In this document: piece by piece, positions 36,429-44,806 of the stretch
How positions within the stretch are numbered: the stretch's first letter is position 1
Layout of the letters: each line of letters begins with the position of its first letter
Assembly (NCBI GenBank): GCA_963791225.1
Contig: CAWBRV010000008.1
Coordinates: 620,001 to 684,000 of the forward strand
Length of the DNA: 64,000 nucleotides
Direction of reading: 5' to 3'
Source: PALSA-612 sp963791225
GTDB lineage: Bacteria > Actinomycetota > Thermoleophilia > Gaiellales > Gaiellaceae
Made by a program: the position numbers and the translations under genes
The notes under the pieces: model-generated
Databases searched by the model: none
The model's input: only the letters and a program-made list of their open reading frames with translations
Told to the model about the DNA's origin: nothing

Positions 36429-36645
36429 ATGTTCCTTGCCGAGGTTGATCACGATCTCCCGGTGGCTGATTTGAATGCGTGTCAGCGGGCGGCGGTGTGT
36501 TCGCCGGTTGATGGTGCGTTGGTGGTGGTTGCGGGTGCGTGTACGGACAAGAGATGACGGTGTGCACCCGGGTGGCGTGGCTGATCGGGAACGGGGTGCC
36601 TTCCGACCGCATCTTGTTGTTGACGTTCACACGGAAGGCGCAACC
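36429..36645 (+). pseudogene. N-terminal fragment of UvrD/Rep-type helicase, decayed
   Basis: From ATG 36429 the frame reads MFLAEVDHDLPVADLNACQR and continues to DGALVVVAGA, a typical start of a superfamily I helicase. The Walker A motif GAGTGKT is then ruined: the frame gives GACTDKR and stops at 36554-36556. Reading resumes in another frame as MTVCTRVAWLIGNGVPSDR and ILLLTFTRKA, the helicase Ia motif, and ends at about 36640. The rest of the helicase (more than 500 residues) is absent; the 3' end of the gamma-glutamyltransferase gene starts directly after. Codons such as GGT GCG TTG GTG GTG are less GC-rich than those of the genes to the left. Confidence 0.7.
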
Positions 36646-36651
36646 GTTGTG

Positions 36652-38085
36652 TCAGAAGCCGGCGGCGTATCCGTCCTTGCGTGGATCCGAACCGCCAACG
36701 AGGGCGTCTTCCTGGACGAGGATTGCCTGTCCGCCGCCGAAGAGGCCGGTCTCGGTTTCCCGGACGGGTTCGAGTCCTGCCGCGCGGACGTCGTCTTCGG
36801 CGTCCCACAGTCCTTGCTCAAGGCGAACGAGCTTGCCTTCGACTCTGAAGCGGGGCCGGTCGAGCGCCGCCTGTGGGTCGAGGCCGTCGTCGACGAGCCC
36901 TGAGACGAACTGCACATGCGCCTGTGCCTGGATGAAGCCGCCCATGACGCCGAACGGTCCGAGCAGCGCGCCGTCGCGAAGGAGCATGCCCGGGATGATG
37001 GTGTGGTAAGGGCGTCGGCCTGGCTCGACCTTGCCGGTGACGGCGAAGCAGCCGCCTCGGTTTTGAAGGACGACGCCGGTGCCGGGCGCGACGACGAGGG
37101 AGCCAAACCGTTCGTAGAGGCTCTGGATGAAGGAAATCGCCATTCGGTCGCTGTCGACCACGCAGAGGTAGACGGTGCCGGCAGGAGGCTCGGCGACTGC
37201 TGCCGCAGAGGCGGCTGTGCGGCGGTCGAGGTAGTCCGGGTCGATCAGATCGGAGACATCGGCGCCGTCACGGACGCGCGCGAGTCCGTCCTCGAGGGCG
37301 AGCCTGACGGCGCGGATGCGGCCGGTGAGGTCGACGGGGCCACGCTCGAGCAGGCCGAGGCCCTCAAGCGCGACGACGCCTTGCGTTGGCGGTGGGAGCT
37401 CGACGACCTCGACGTTGCGGTAGCGCAGACGCAGCGGTTCGACCCAGCGCGGGCTGTAGGTCGTGAGGTCGTCCTCCTCGAGCCATGTTGCCTCGGCGAT
37501 CGCGTGTCCGACCGCGCCTTCATAGAAGGCTGCCGGACCGTGCTGGGCGATCGCATTGAGGGTGGTCGCAAGCTCGGGTTGACGGAAGCGTTGCCCGACG
37601 CGGGGTGCGGGGGAGAGGAGGTCGGGTGCGGGCACCTGGGCCCAGACGGCAGCTGTTACCGGTGCCACTGCGAAGCCGTTGGTTGCGGCGGCGATGGCGT
37701 CTTGGAGGCAGCGGTCGAGTCCGAGGCGTCCGTAGCGTTCGGAGAGCGCTGCCCATCCGCCGACCGCGCCGGGAACCGTTACTGATCGGGGGCCTCGCTG
37801 TTCGACCGGCGTTGTCGGCTCGGCTCGTGCCGGGGCTGGCCCGGCGGCGTCTAGGCCGATGAGTTGGTGGTCGTGCCAGAGCACTGCGAAGCAGTCGCCG
37901 CCGATCCCAGTAGACATTGGCTCGGTGACGCAGAGCACGGCGGCGGCCGCGATCGCGGCGTCGACCGCGTTTCCGCCCTGCTCGAGCATCCGCAGTCCCG
38001 CCCGTGTCGCGAGCGGCTGGCTCGTGGCGACCATCGCTTCGGCGGCTACTGTTGGCGGACGACCGGGCGCGCAGCGGTAGGTCAC
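36652..38085 (-). CDS. gamma-glutamyltransferase family protein
   Basis: A 477-residue Ntn-hydrolase precursor. The N-terminal part has the family signature ATSQPLATRAGLRMLEQGG and NAVDAAIAAAAVLCVTEPMSTGIGGD (residues 38-64). The autocleavage site is the Thr in AGTVYLCVVD, followed by SFIQSLYERFGS and PGTGVVLQNRGGCF. The C-terminal LYGPFGVMGG-like block reads LLGPFGVMGGFIQAQAH. No signal peptide is seen, so it is probably cytoplasmic. The family transfers or hydrolyses gamma-glutamyl groups or cleaves related acyl amides (some are cephalosporin acylases). Near hydantoinase/oxoprolinase genes it could feed gamma-glutamyl compounds to them. Confidence 0.9.
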   Translation of the reverse strand: MTYRCAPGRPPTVAAEAMVATSQPLATRAGLRMLEQGGNAVDAAIAAAAVLCVTEPMSTGIGGDCFAVLWHDHQLIGLDAAGPAPARAEPTTPVEQRGPRSVTVPGAVGGWAALSERYGRLGLDRCLQDAIAAATNGFAVAPVTAAVWAQVPAPDLLSPAPRVGQRFRQPELATTLNAIAQHGPAAFYEGAVGHAIAEATWLEEDDLTTYSPRWVEPLRLRYRNVEVVELPPPTQGVVALEGLGLLERGPVDLTGRIRAVRLALEDGLARVRDGADVSDLIDPDYLDRRTAASAAAVAEPPAGTVYLCVVDSDRMAISFIQSLYERFGSLVVAPGTGVVLQNRGGCFAVTGKVEPGRRPYHTIIPGMLLRDGALLGPFGVMGGFIQAQAHVQFVSGLVDDGLDPQAALDRPRFRVEGKLVRLEQGLWDAEDDVRAAGLEPVRETETGLFGGGQAILVQEDALVGGSDPRKDGYAAGF

Positions 38086-38174
38086 CGGCGAACTCTATTG
38101 ACGCTGACTCGGAAACTGCCGACCCGCGCGCAGGCCGGAACGGCGGCGTCGGCGCGGCAACGTATTCTCGGCCT

Positions 38175-38555
38175 GTGTTCGAGCGGCGGATCCCGATCAG
38201 GTATCGCGACACTGACGCGCTCGGGCACGTCAACAACGCCGTCTATCTGACCTATCTGGAGGAACTCCTGCTGCAGTGGCTGGGGCCGGTCCTCGGAGAC
38301 GATTTCGTCACAGCGCGCGTCGAGCTCGATTTCAGGTTCGAGCTACGCCATGGCGACGGCGAGGTCATGGCGCGTGCTTCGCTTGAGGCTGTTGGGACTT
38401 CGAGTTTGACTGCGGCCGTCTCGATTGAACGGCCTGACGGTCAGGTGTCGCTCGAGGGGCGAGTGATCGTTGTCGCTTGGAATCCGCTGGAACGGCGGTC
38501 ACGGCCGATCACCGATGAGCAGAAGGAGGAGATCCGTCGCCGCCAGGACTCCTGA
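38175..38555 (+). CDS. hotdog-fold acyl-CoA thioesterase (4HBT type)
   Basis: About 126 residues from GTG 38175. The catalytic motif YRDTDALGHVNNAVYLTYLEE is typical of 4-hydroxybenzoyl-CoA thioesterase-like proteins, with the Asp in DALGHVNN. It hydrolyses an acyl-CoA ester; the substrate is unknown. It is divergent from gamma-glutamyltransferase (89 bases) and converges with the M28 peptidase. Beta-keto acid cleavage (BKACE) operons often include such an enzyme to release the acid from the CoA product, and one lies 4.5 kb away, but on the other strand. Confidence 0.85.
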   Translation: MFERRIPIRYRDTDALGHVNNAVYLTYLEELLLQWLGPVLGDDFVTARVELDFRFELRHGDGEVMARASLEAVGTSSLTAAVSIERPDGQVSLEGRVIVVAWNPLERRSRPITDEQKEEIRRRQDS

Positions 38556-38621
38556 TGAGCCGCTACTCATGATCGGGCGATGTTCAGCGCGTCTCGCAAG
38601 GTGGAGGACTGGGCTAGCCGG

Positions 38622-39686
38622 TTACGCGAGCAGCTCCTCGACGAGGCGCGTGGCGAGCTCAGTGGCGGGCGCTAGCAGTGTCTCGTCGGCGAGCTCGGGC
38701 TGATCGGCCGGCAGGTGGTATTCGGGGAAGGGCCAGCGGAGCAGGCAGGCGGCTGGGATACCCTCGATCGCGAACGGGTGGTGGTCGCTGCCGGCGATTG
38801 GTGGGCGAGTCGGCAGCTCGCCGAGTCCGAGCTCGCGCGCGATACGTAGGCCGCGCTGCTTCAGCTCGTCAGGGCCAGCCCAGAGCTCGAGCTGTTTACC
38901 TTGAGCAAGGCATTCGAGGTTGACGACCGCGGCGATGCGGCCGAGCTCACCGCGTGTCTTGGCGTCGGTGACGAAGAACCGCGCGCCGGCTAGGCCGAAT
39001 TCTTCGGCTCCGAATCCGATCGCGAGCAGTGTTCGGCGGTGGCGGTGTGGCGCGAGCCGCTCGACGATCCGGCGTAGTGCCTCGACTCCGCTGGCGTTGT
39101 CAACGGCACCGCGCGCGCGCCAAGCGCAGTCGTAGTGGGCGCAGACGATGATGGTTTCCTCGCTCTCTCCGGGGAGCTCGGCGAGCACGTTCCGCTCGCG
39201 CGTAGGAACAAAGCGGCCGCCGACCCGAAGCCGCACGCGGGCTCCGTCGGGGAGTCGCTGGGCGTCGGCTGCCGAGATGTAGGCGGCGGGGCCGGTGAGC
39301 GTGGGGCCGTACCCGGTCGGGAACGGCGTTGCGCCGCCGCCGATCGGGTTGCCGTAAAGCCTTGCCAGTTCGCGGCCGTTGTCCTCGATCGCGAACGCGG
39401 GTGGCTCGAACACGTCTGGGAGGACGATATGGGTGCCGATCCGCCGGGCGATGCCGTTGACGGCGGCAGGCTGCGAGTACATTGCCGGGCCTGCCGCCCA
39501 GTGCTCGTCGTTGACCTCCAGCTTCGGCTCGTCCGGGTCGTAGGCGAGAAAGGGGAACTCCTGAAGACGCGGTTCGAGGCCGAGTTCCGAGAACGCCTGC
39601 GCGACAGCGTCGGCGGCTCTGGCGGAGGAGTCCGAGCCGGCAAGCCGGGGGCCGATCTCGCCGGCGAGAACGTCGATCAGGTTCAC
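38622..39686 (-). CDS. M28-family zinc aminopeptidase
   Basis: A 354-residue peptidase without a signal peptide. The metal ligands of the M28 family are visible: His in VCAHYDC, bridging Asp in GAVDNASG, Glu pair in FGAEEFGLAG, an acidic residue in VNLECL, and the last His in PEYHLP. An insert of about 90 residues before the first ligand is typical of the PA-like insertion in this family. It removes N-terminal residues from small peptides or peptide-like amides. It is divergent from the cupin gene at 39712 with only 25 bases between the starts, suggesting joint control. Confidence 0.88.
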   Translation of the reverse strand: MNLIDVLAGEIGPRLAGSDSSARAADAVAQAFSELGLEPRLQEFPFLAYDPDEPKLEVNDEHWAAGPAMYSQPAAVNGIARRIGTHIVLPDVFEPPAFAIEDNGRELARLYGNPIGGGATPFPTGYGPTLTGPAAYISAADAQRLPDGARVRLRVGGRFVPTRERNVLAELPGESEETIIVCAHYDCAWRARGAVDNASGVEALRRIVERLAPHRHRRTLLAIGFGAEEFGLAGARFFVTDAKTRGELGRIAAVVNLECLAQGKQLELWAGPDELKQRGLRIARELGLGELPTRPPIAGSDHHPFAIEGIPAACLLRWPFPEYHLPADQPELADETLLAPATELATRLVEELLA

Positions 39687-39711
39687 GGCCTGACCCTAGT
39701 ACGATCGCGAG

Positions 39712-40227
39712 ATGCGCCGGGTCGTCACAGGCGAGGACGAGCAGGGCCGCTCAGCCGTTGTCCACGATGGCGAGCCACCACACGCGGTATTCCTCGAGGC
39801 GAGCGGCTTTGGTGAGCACGCGGTCTGGCACGTCGAGCTGCCGCCTGACCATGTGCACGCGGGCGGAGACCCGGCCGGTGACGTCTTCCAGTTCCCACCG
39901 CCGGTCGGGAGCGCGACCTTCATGCGGGCCGTCATACCCCCGGCCGGGACACAGGTGGACGCCGAGGCTCTGGTCGCGGAGGCGCGGCAGAAGATGCCGG
40001 GGTTGCTCGCCGTCAGTGACCACTCACGGGGCGCCGGCATGCACCGCACCGGCACGATCGATCTGCTCGTGGTCGTCTCGGGAGAGGTTGACCTCCTGCT
40101 CGAGACCGAGACGGTGCGGCTCGTCGCCGGCGACTGCATCGTCCAGCGCGGCACCTGGCACGCGTGGGAGAACCCGAGCGGCGAGCCATGCGTAATCGCA
40201 GGTGTGATGGTCGCGACCGGACCCTAA
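39712..40227 (+). CDS. cupin-domain protein
   Basis: A 171-residue protein. The C-terminal half is a cupin beta-barrel: HRTGTIDLLVVVSGEVDLLL holds the first motif and CIVQRGTWHAWEN the second. The N-terminal half (HAVFLEASGF, VWHVELPPD) is also beta-rich. The first-motif His/Glu set is incomplete, so metal binding is uncertain. It ends 7 bases before the flavin oxidase gene, so they form an operon. The function is not known; related cupins occur beside catabolic dehydrogenases. Confidence 0.78.
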   Translation: MRRVVTGEDEQGRSAVVHDGEPPHAVFLEASGFGEHAVWHVELPPDHVHAGGDPAGDVFQFPPPVGSATFMRAVIPPAGTQVDAEALVAEARQKMPGLLAVSDHSRGAGMHRTGTIDLLVVVSGEVDLLLETETVRLVAGDCIVQRGTWHAWENPSGEPCVIAGVMVATGP

Positions 40228-40234
40228 GGGCGGG

Positions 40235-41518
40235 ATGGAGGTTCTGCGCCCTGGCGACGCCGGCTATGACGGGGCGAGGGCGACCTGGAATGCGTGCATC
40301 GACCGCCGACCGTCGGCCATCGCCCGTCCACAGTCGACCGACGACGTGCGACGCGCCCTCGACACGAGCGAGGGGCCGGTCACTGTCCGCGGCGGCGGCC
40401 ATCACGTAGCCGGTGCGTGTGCGCGAGACGGCGCGCTGATGCTCGATCTCTGCAGGTTGCGCAGCGTCCGTGTCGCGGACGATCGTGCGATCGTTGAGGG
40501 AGGAGCTCATTGGCATACGGTCACCGCTGCGGCTGAGCAACGCAACCTCGCGGGCGCGGCAGGGACGGTTGGCTCCGTTGGCGTCGTTGGGCTCACTCTC
40601 GGTGGCGGTCTCGGCTGGCTGACGCGCCGGTACGGGCTCGCGTGCGACAGCGTCAGCGCCGTGGAGCTCGTGACGGCGGACGGGTCGCTACTGCGCGTCA
40701 CCTCTGATTCCGATCCAGAGCTGTGGTGGGGGCTGCGCGGCGCAGGGACGAACTTCGGCGTCGTCACGCACCTCGAAATGCGGCTGCACCCGGTCCGGCG
40801 GGTGTACGCCGGCACGGTCGCCTTCCCTCTCGGTCGGCTCGCCGACGTCCTTGAGACGCTCCGCGATCTCGACCAGGCCGACGAGGAGCTGACAACGATG
40901 CTCCTCGTCATCCCCGGCGCCCAGCTCGGCCTTGCCGAATGCCACGTGGCAACACTCAACGCCTGCTGGTGCGGCGATGCGGAGGTAGGACGAGTCGCCT
41001 GCCGCACGCTTGTCGATCCACTTGGCGAACCGCTGCTCGATACCTTCCGCGAGCTCCCGTTCAGCGAGCTCGTCAGCACATTCGCCGACTCGCGCCTCGC
41101 GCGGCCCGGTTACCGCAACGACTGGGAGGCGTTCACGCTGACGGATGTGTCGGCAGCACCGATTGCTGATCTCTGCCGCGAGATGCCGTCCGATCTCTCC
41201 TATCTGCAGCTGATGCCGCTCGGCGGCGCCGTCGGCCGTAGCGCTTTTGCCGGCGGCTACCGAGCAAGCCGCTTCCTCGGCCAGATCAGCGCCGTCTGGG
41301 AGGACCTGTGCGACGACGAGATCTGTCGCCGCTGGACGCGCGACTTCCAGGCGGCGCTTGAGCCGACCCGGCCGGCTTGTCCGAACCACGTCAGCCGCGA
41401 GGACGAGGCGCGTGTGAGCGCCGTCTACGGCGAGGCTGGCTACGCGAGGCTAGCGGCGCTCAAGCGTCGCCTCGACCCGGATCGGCGGTTCATTCCCGCG
41501 CTCGCCGTCGGCGGCTAA
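40235..41518 (+). CDS. FAD-linked oxidase, berberine-bridge (BBE) type
   Basis: A 427-residue flavoprotein. The PCMH-type FAD domain has TVRGGGHHVAGACARDG, where the first His after GGG is the usual covalent attachment site, then GTVGSVGVVGLTLGGGLGWLTRRYG split around residues 107-131, and LRGAGTNFGVVTHLEM. The C-terminus CPNHVSREDEARVSAVYG is a somewhat altered BBE tail with a short end (RRLDPDRRFIP). It oxidises alcohols, sugars or amines with O2; the substrate is unknown. The last four bases overlap the end of the convergent dehydrogenase gene. Confidence 0.88.
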   Translation: MEVLRPGDAGYDGARATWNACIDRRPSAIARPQSTDDVRRALDTSEGPVTVRGGGHHVAGACARDGALMLDLCRLRSVRVADDRAIVEGGAHWHTVTAAAEQRNLAGAAGTVGSVGVVGLTLGGGLGWLTRRYGLACDSVSAVELVTADGSLLRVTSDSDPELWWGLRGAGTNFGVVTHLEMRLHPVRRVYAGTVAFPLGRLADVLETLRDLDQADEELTTMLLVIPGAQLGLAECHVATLNACWCGDAEVGRVACRTLVDPLGEPLLDTFRELPFSELVSTFADSRLARPGYRNDWEAFTLTDVSAAPIADLCREMPSDLSYLQLMPLGGAVGRSAFAGGYRASRFLGQISAVWEDLCDDEICRRWTRDFQAALEPTRPACPNHVSREDEARVSAVYGEAGYARLAALKRRLDPDRRFIPALAVGG

Positions 41519-42345
41519 CCCCTCAGCGCGCGCAGCTCGCTAACCATTCGGTCACGGTAGGCGACGAGCTCGTCGTGCGTGCGGCCGCCTGCGATCTCGT
41601 CGAGCTCGACCGTCAGTCGCGCAACGTCCTCGGCGTCGGGGCCGCGCGGGTCGTTCGTGAGTGCGGCGAAGAGTTGTCCGATCACGTCGCCGAACTTCGT
41701 CAGGTCGTCCTCGAGTGAATCAGCGTTCGTGTGCTCGACCGCGAACGGACCAAGGAACGCCCAGCGCAGCGCGAGACCGTCGGTGACGACGCGGTCGATG
41801 TCGGCGGCCGAGGCGACTCCTTCGCGGTGGAGGTGAAGCGCCTCGCGAAGCAGCGCCATCTGCAGCCGGTTGAGCAGGAATCCGTGGATCTCCTTGCGGC
41901 ACACGATCGGCGTCTGCCCGACGCTTTCGAGGAACCGGAACGCGGCCGCCGTCGTCTCCGCCCTGGTTCGTTCGCCCGGGACGACCTCGACGAGCGGAAC
42001 GATGTCGGGCGGGTTCGTCGGGTGAGCGACGATGCAGCGCTCGGGACGCGCCGTGTCGCGTGCGATCTCCGTCATCGGTAGAGCCGACGTGCTCGAGGCG
42101 ACGATTGCCTCGGCGGGCGCGAGCCGGTCGAGCTCGGCGAAGAGCGCCTGCTTTGTCGCCAACTGCTCCGGCCCGCTCTCCTGAACCCAGCGTGCCCCGG
42201 CGACGGCCTCGCCGAGCGAGTCGACGGTCCTGCGGCACGGATCCGCGTCCCAGACGCGGACATCGAGGCCGGCGCGCTCGAAGACGCGCCGCCAGCCGGA
42301 CCCGATCGTCCCGGCGCCGACGACCGCAACCGGACTCAGCGACAA
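41515..42345 (-). CDS. 3-hydroxyacyl-CoA dehydrogenase family (carnitine/gulonate dehydrogenase-like)
   Basis: A 276-residue NAD-dependent enzyme with Rossmann motif VVGAGTIGSGW at residues 8-18, ASSTSALPMTEIA, HPTNPPDIVPLVEVVPG, the helix-rich NRLQMALLREALHL and a WAFLGPF segment. The IGSGW form is common in L-carnitine and L-gulonate dehydrogenases, which oxidise a beta-hydroxy acid to a beta-keto acid without CoA. It is the last gene of the gntR-hyu operon, 12 bases after the SDR gene. Because a BKACE enzyme, which cleaves beta-keto acids, lies in the same operon, oxidation of a beta-hydroxy acid is the best guess. Confidence 0.85.
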   Translation of the reverse strand: MSLSPVAVVGAGTIGSGWRRVFERAGLDVRVWDADPCRRTVDSLGEAVAGARWVQESGPEQLATKQALFAELDRLAPAEAIVASSTSALPMTEIARDTARPERCIVAHPTNPPDIVPLVEVVPGERTRAETTAAAFRFLESVGQTPIVCRKEIHGFLLNRLQMALLREALHLHREGVASAADIDRVVTDGLALRWAFLGPFAVEHTNADSLEDDLTKFGDVIGQLFAALTNDPRGPDAEDVARLTVELDEIAGGRTHDELVAYRDRMVSELRALRG

Positions 42346-42357
42346 GCTGCCATCAGC

Positions 42358-43089
42358 TCAGGCGAGCCAGCCTCCGTCAACGGCGACGATCGAGCCGTTG
42401 AACCACTTGGCGTCGTCGCTGGCCAGGAAGACGACGATCGGGACGATGTCGTCGACTTGACCGTTTCGGCCCTGCGGCGTGGCGCCGCGGGTCATTGCGT
42501 CGAATTCGGGGTCGTCCCGGAGCGAATCGTTCATCGGCGTCTCGACTGTCCCGGGCGCGATCGCGTTGACGTTCAACCCTTGCGGTGCGAGCTCAACGGC
42601 CCATGCTTTTGTCATCGTCACGATCGCGCCTTTGGTCGTGCAGTAAACCGAGCCTCCGGCGACGCCGGCGAGCCCCGCGACGGAGGTGAAGTTGATGATT
42701 CTGCCGCTGCCTTGCTTGAGCATCTGCGGAATCACGGCCTGTCCGCAGAAGAACGCGCCCTTCACGTTTGCCTGCCACGCCTCGTCGAAGTCCTCCTCGG
42801 TCACCTCGACGATCGACCCGAGTGGCAGGATGCCGGCGCAGTTGACGAGCACGTCGATGCGGCCGAACTCCTCGACCGCGCGCGCCGCGAGTGCCTTGCA
42901 GTCGGCGACCCTGGTCACGTCCGTTCGCTGGAAGACGGCGCCGATCTCGTCCGCGATCGCCTGACCGCGCTCGGCGTTGCGGCCCGCGACAACGACCTTC
43001 GCTCCCTCTGCGGCCAGCCCGTGTGCGGCGGCGGCGCCCATCCCGGAAGTGCCGCCACTCACGATTGCGACCCTGTCTTTCAGCTTCAC
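42358..43089 (-). CDS. SDR-family oxidoreductase
   Basis: A 243-residue classical short-chain dehydrogenase: cofactor motif SGGTSGMGAA near 11-20, VNCAG at 90, catalytic Ser in FTSVAG and the YCTTK pair with Tyr and Lys near 153-157. The C-terminal APGTVETPM and VDGGWL are typical. Arg after VVAGRN suggests possible NADP use. The ATG overlaps the BKACE stop (43086-43089), so it is in the same operon. Substrate unknown. Confidence 0.9.
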   Translation of the reverse strand: MKLKDRVAIVSGGTSGMGAAAAHGLAAEGAKVVVAGRNAERGQAIADEIGAVFQRTDVTRVADCKALAARAVEEFGRIDVLVNCAGILPLGSIVEVTEEDFDEAWQANVKGAFFCGQAVIPQMLKQGSGRIINFTSVAGLAGVAGGSVYCTTKGAIVTMTKAWAVELAPQGLNVNAIAPGTVETPMNDSLRDDPEFDAMTRGATPQGRNGQVDDIVPIVVFLASDDAKWFNGSIVAVDGGWLA

Positions 43090-44072
43090 GAGACCGACGC
43101 TTCCTGCCGCAACTCATATTGCCGTGGCTCTGATGGGATGGCGAGGATCTCTCGTGCTTGTGCCGGCGACGCGACCTCCCGGTTCAACTCGGTCGCGATC
43201 CGTACAGCCCGCTCGACCGCCTCGCCGTTCCCGGCGAGCTTGCGCCCTCGCGCGTAGTAGATGTTGTCCTCCAAGCCGACTCGGACGTGGCCACCCATCA
43301 GCGTCGACATCGTCGTCATCGGCAGCTGGAACGGACCGATCCCGCACACCGAAAAGACCGAGCCCTCGGGCAGGTCGCGGACAAGGGCGGCGAGCGCCCA
43401 TGGCGTCGCGAAGGTCGACGTCTGGTAGCCCATCACGAACTGGTGGAAGTACGGCGGTTCGACCAGGCCGTGCTCGATCACGAACTGGGAGACCCAGAAC
43501 TGGCCCGGCTGGTAGATCTCCATCTCGGGCTTGATCGCGTACTCTTGCATTCGTTGTGCCAGCCGCTCGACGATGCCGTACGTGAATGGGATGCAGTCGT
43601 CGTAGAGGAAGCCGTCGTGGGCGTGGGGGAGCGGCGCCGGCCGTGGTGGGATCTTGAACCGCGACATGTCGGGGCCGAGATTCAGCGATGCGAGCTCCGG
43701 CCGTGCCTCGAGGCCCTCGTAGCGGTCTTCCATCGTCACGGTCGGGCCGCCGCCGGTCGTGTTGTTGATGATCAGGTCGGGGCAGCGTTCACGGATGCGC
43801 GCGTTGATTTCGAGGAAGACCTCTGAGCGCTGCGTACAGTCGGCGAGGTTGTCAGGATCGCGCGCGTGCACGTGGACGGCGGCCGCGCCTGCGTTCCAGG
43901 CGTCGTAGGCGGCCTGCGCGAGTTCCTCGGGTGTCTCCGGCAGAGCCGGATTCGACTCTTTGCCCTGCACGCCGCCGTTGAGAGCGCAGGTGATGATCAT
44001 TGGGCCGAAGCCACGCTTTAGCTGTTCCATCCACTCGTATGTGTCGCCGTACCGCCAGGTTTCCGTTGCCAC
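43086..44072 (-). CDS. beta-keto acid cleavage enzyme (BKACE, DUF849)
   Basis: About 328 residues from GTG 44072, chosen because AAAGGAG lies five bases upstream and just after the preceding stop; an ATG at 44090 is also in frame. Family blocks: IITCALNGGVQGKESNPALP, AGAAAVHVHAR with the two zinc His, NTTGGG, and SVCGIGPFQLPMTT. BKACE enzymes condense a beta-keto acid with acetyl-CoA and split it to acetoacetate and a new acyl-CoA. The neighbours fit: a beta-hydroxy acid dehydrogenase could make the substrate and the next-upstream SDR, which resembles 3-hydroxybutyrate dehydrogenase, could reduce the acetoacetate. Confidence 0.92.
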   Translation of the reverse strand: MATETWRYGDTYEWMEQLKRGFGPMIITCALNGGVQGKESNPALPETPEELAQAAYDAWNAGAAAVHVHARDPDNLADCTQRSEVFLEINARIRERCPDLIINNTTGGGPTVTMEDRYEGLEARPELASLNLGPDMSRFKIPPRPAPLPHAHDGFLYDDCIPFTYGIVERLAQRMQEYAIKPEMEIYQPGQFWVSQFVIEHGLVEPPYFHQFVMGYQTSTFATPWALAALVRDLPEGSVFSVCGIGPFQLPMTTMSTLMGGHVRVGLEDNIYYARGRKLAGNGEAVERAVRIATELNREVASPAQAREILAIPSEPRQYELRQEASVS

Positions 44073-44083
44073 GCTTTCTCCTT

Positions 44084-44806
44084 TCAGCATGCGAGTGTGC
44101 CGAGGTCGACGGGGATGAACGAGCCGTTGATCCCTGAGGCCTGGTCGCTTGCGAGGAACGCGATCGTGTTTGCGACCTCCTCCGGTTCCACGAACCGCTT
44201 CACCGGATGGCGGTCGACCATCGATTCAATGACTTCCTCGCGTGAGCGTGCGTGTAGGCGCATCTGCTCCGCGAGTTGGTTCTCGACCATCGGCGTTCGC
44301 ATCCAGCCTGGGCCGACGGCGTTGGCTGTCATCCCGAGCGGCCCTCCTTCGAGCGCCGCGACTTTCACGAGCCCAAGCGCCGCGTGCTTGGCGGCGATAT
44401 AAGCCGACTTGTACGGCTCGGCGATGAAGCTCGACGCGGACGCGGTCACGACGACCCTTCCCCCGGGTCTTGCGAGGTGGGGCCAGGCGTGCTTGATCGC
44501 GAGCCACGGACCCTTGACCATGACGTCGAACAATCGGTCCCACTCGCTCTCGGGGAACTCGGGAATTGGCGCCACGTACTGGGCGCCGGCGTTGAGGATG
44601 AGAGCATCGAGGCACCCGTGCCGCTCGAGCGCTGCGTCCACCATCGCCTTGTTGCCAGCATCGGTGCCGATGTCGAAGCGCAATCCGTCCCCTTGGACGT
44701 CGACGGGCACGACCTTCGCTCCTTCCCGCTCGAAGACCTCGCAAATCGATACGCCCAGGCCGCCGGCGGCGCCAGTCACGACGGCCACCTTCCCTGCCAA
44801 TCTCAT
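44084..44806 (-). CDS. SDR-family, 3-hydroxybutyrate dehydrogenase-like
   Basis: A 240-residue SDR: TGAAGGLG cofactor motif, LILNAGAQYV, Ser in ASASSF and YIAAKH with the catalytic Tyr and Lys. An Asp at the end of strand 2 (VPVDVQ) points to NAD. The segment AVGPGWMRTPMVENQL with a following LAEQM helix recalls D-3-hydroxybutyrate dehydrogenases. In an operon with BKACE this would convert acetoacetate to 3-hydroxybutyrate or the reverse; that role is inferred. Its ATG overlaps the hyuB stop by four bases. Confidence 0.87.
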   Translation of the reverse strand: MRLAGKVAVVTGAAGGLGVSICEVFEREGAKVVPVDVQGDGLRFDIGTDAGNKAMVDAALERHGCLDALILNAGAQYVAPIPEFPESEWDRLFDVMVKGPWLAIKHAWPHLARPGGRVVVTASASSFIAEPYKSAYIAAKHAALGLVKVAALEGGPLGMTANAVGPGWMRTPMVENQLAEQMRLHARSREEVIESMVDRHPVKRFVEPEEVANTIAFLASDQASGINGSFIPVDLGTLAC

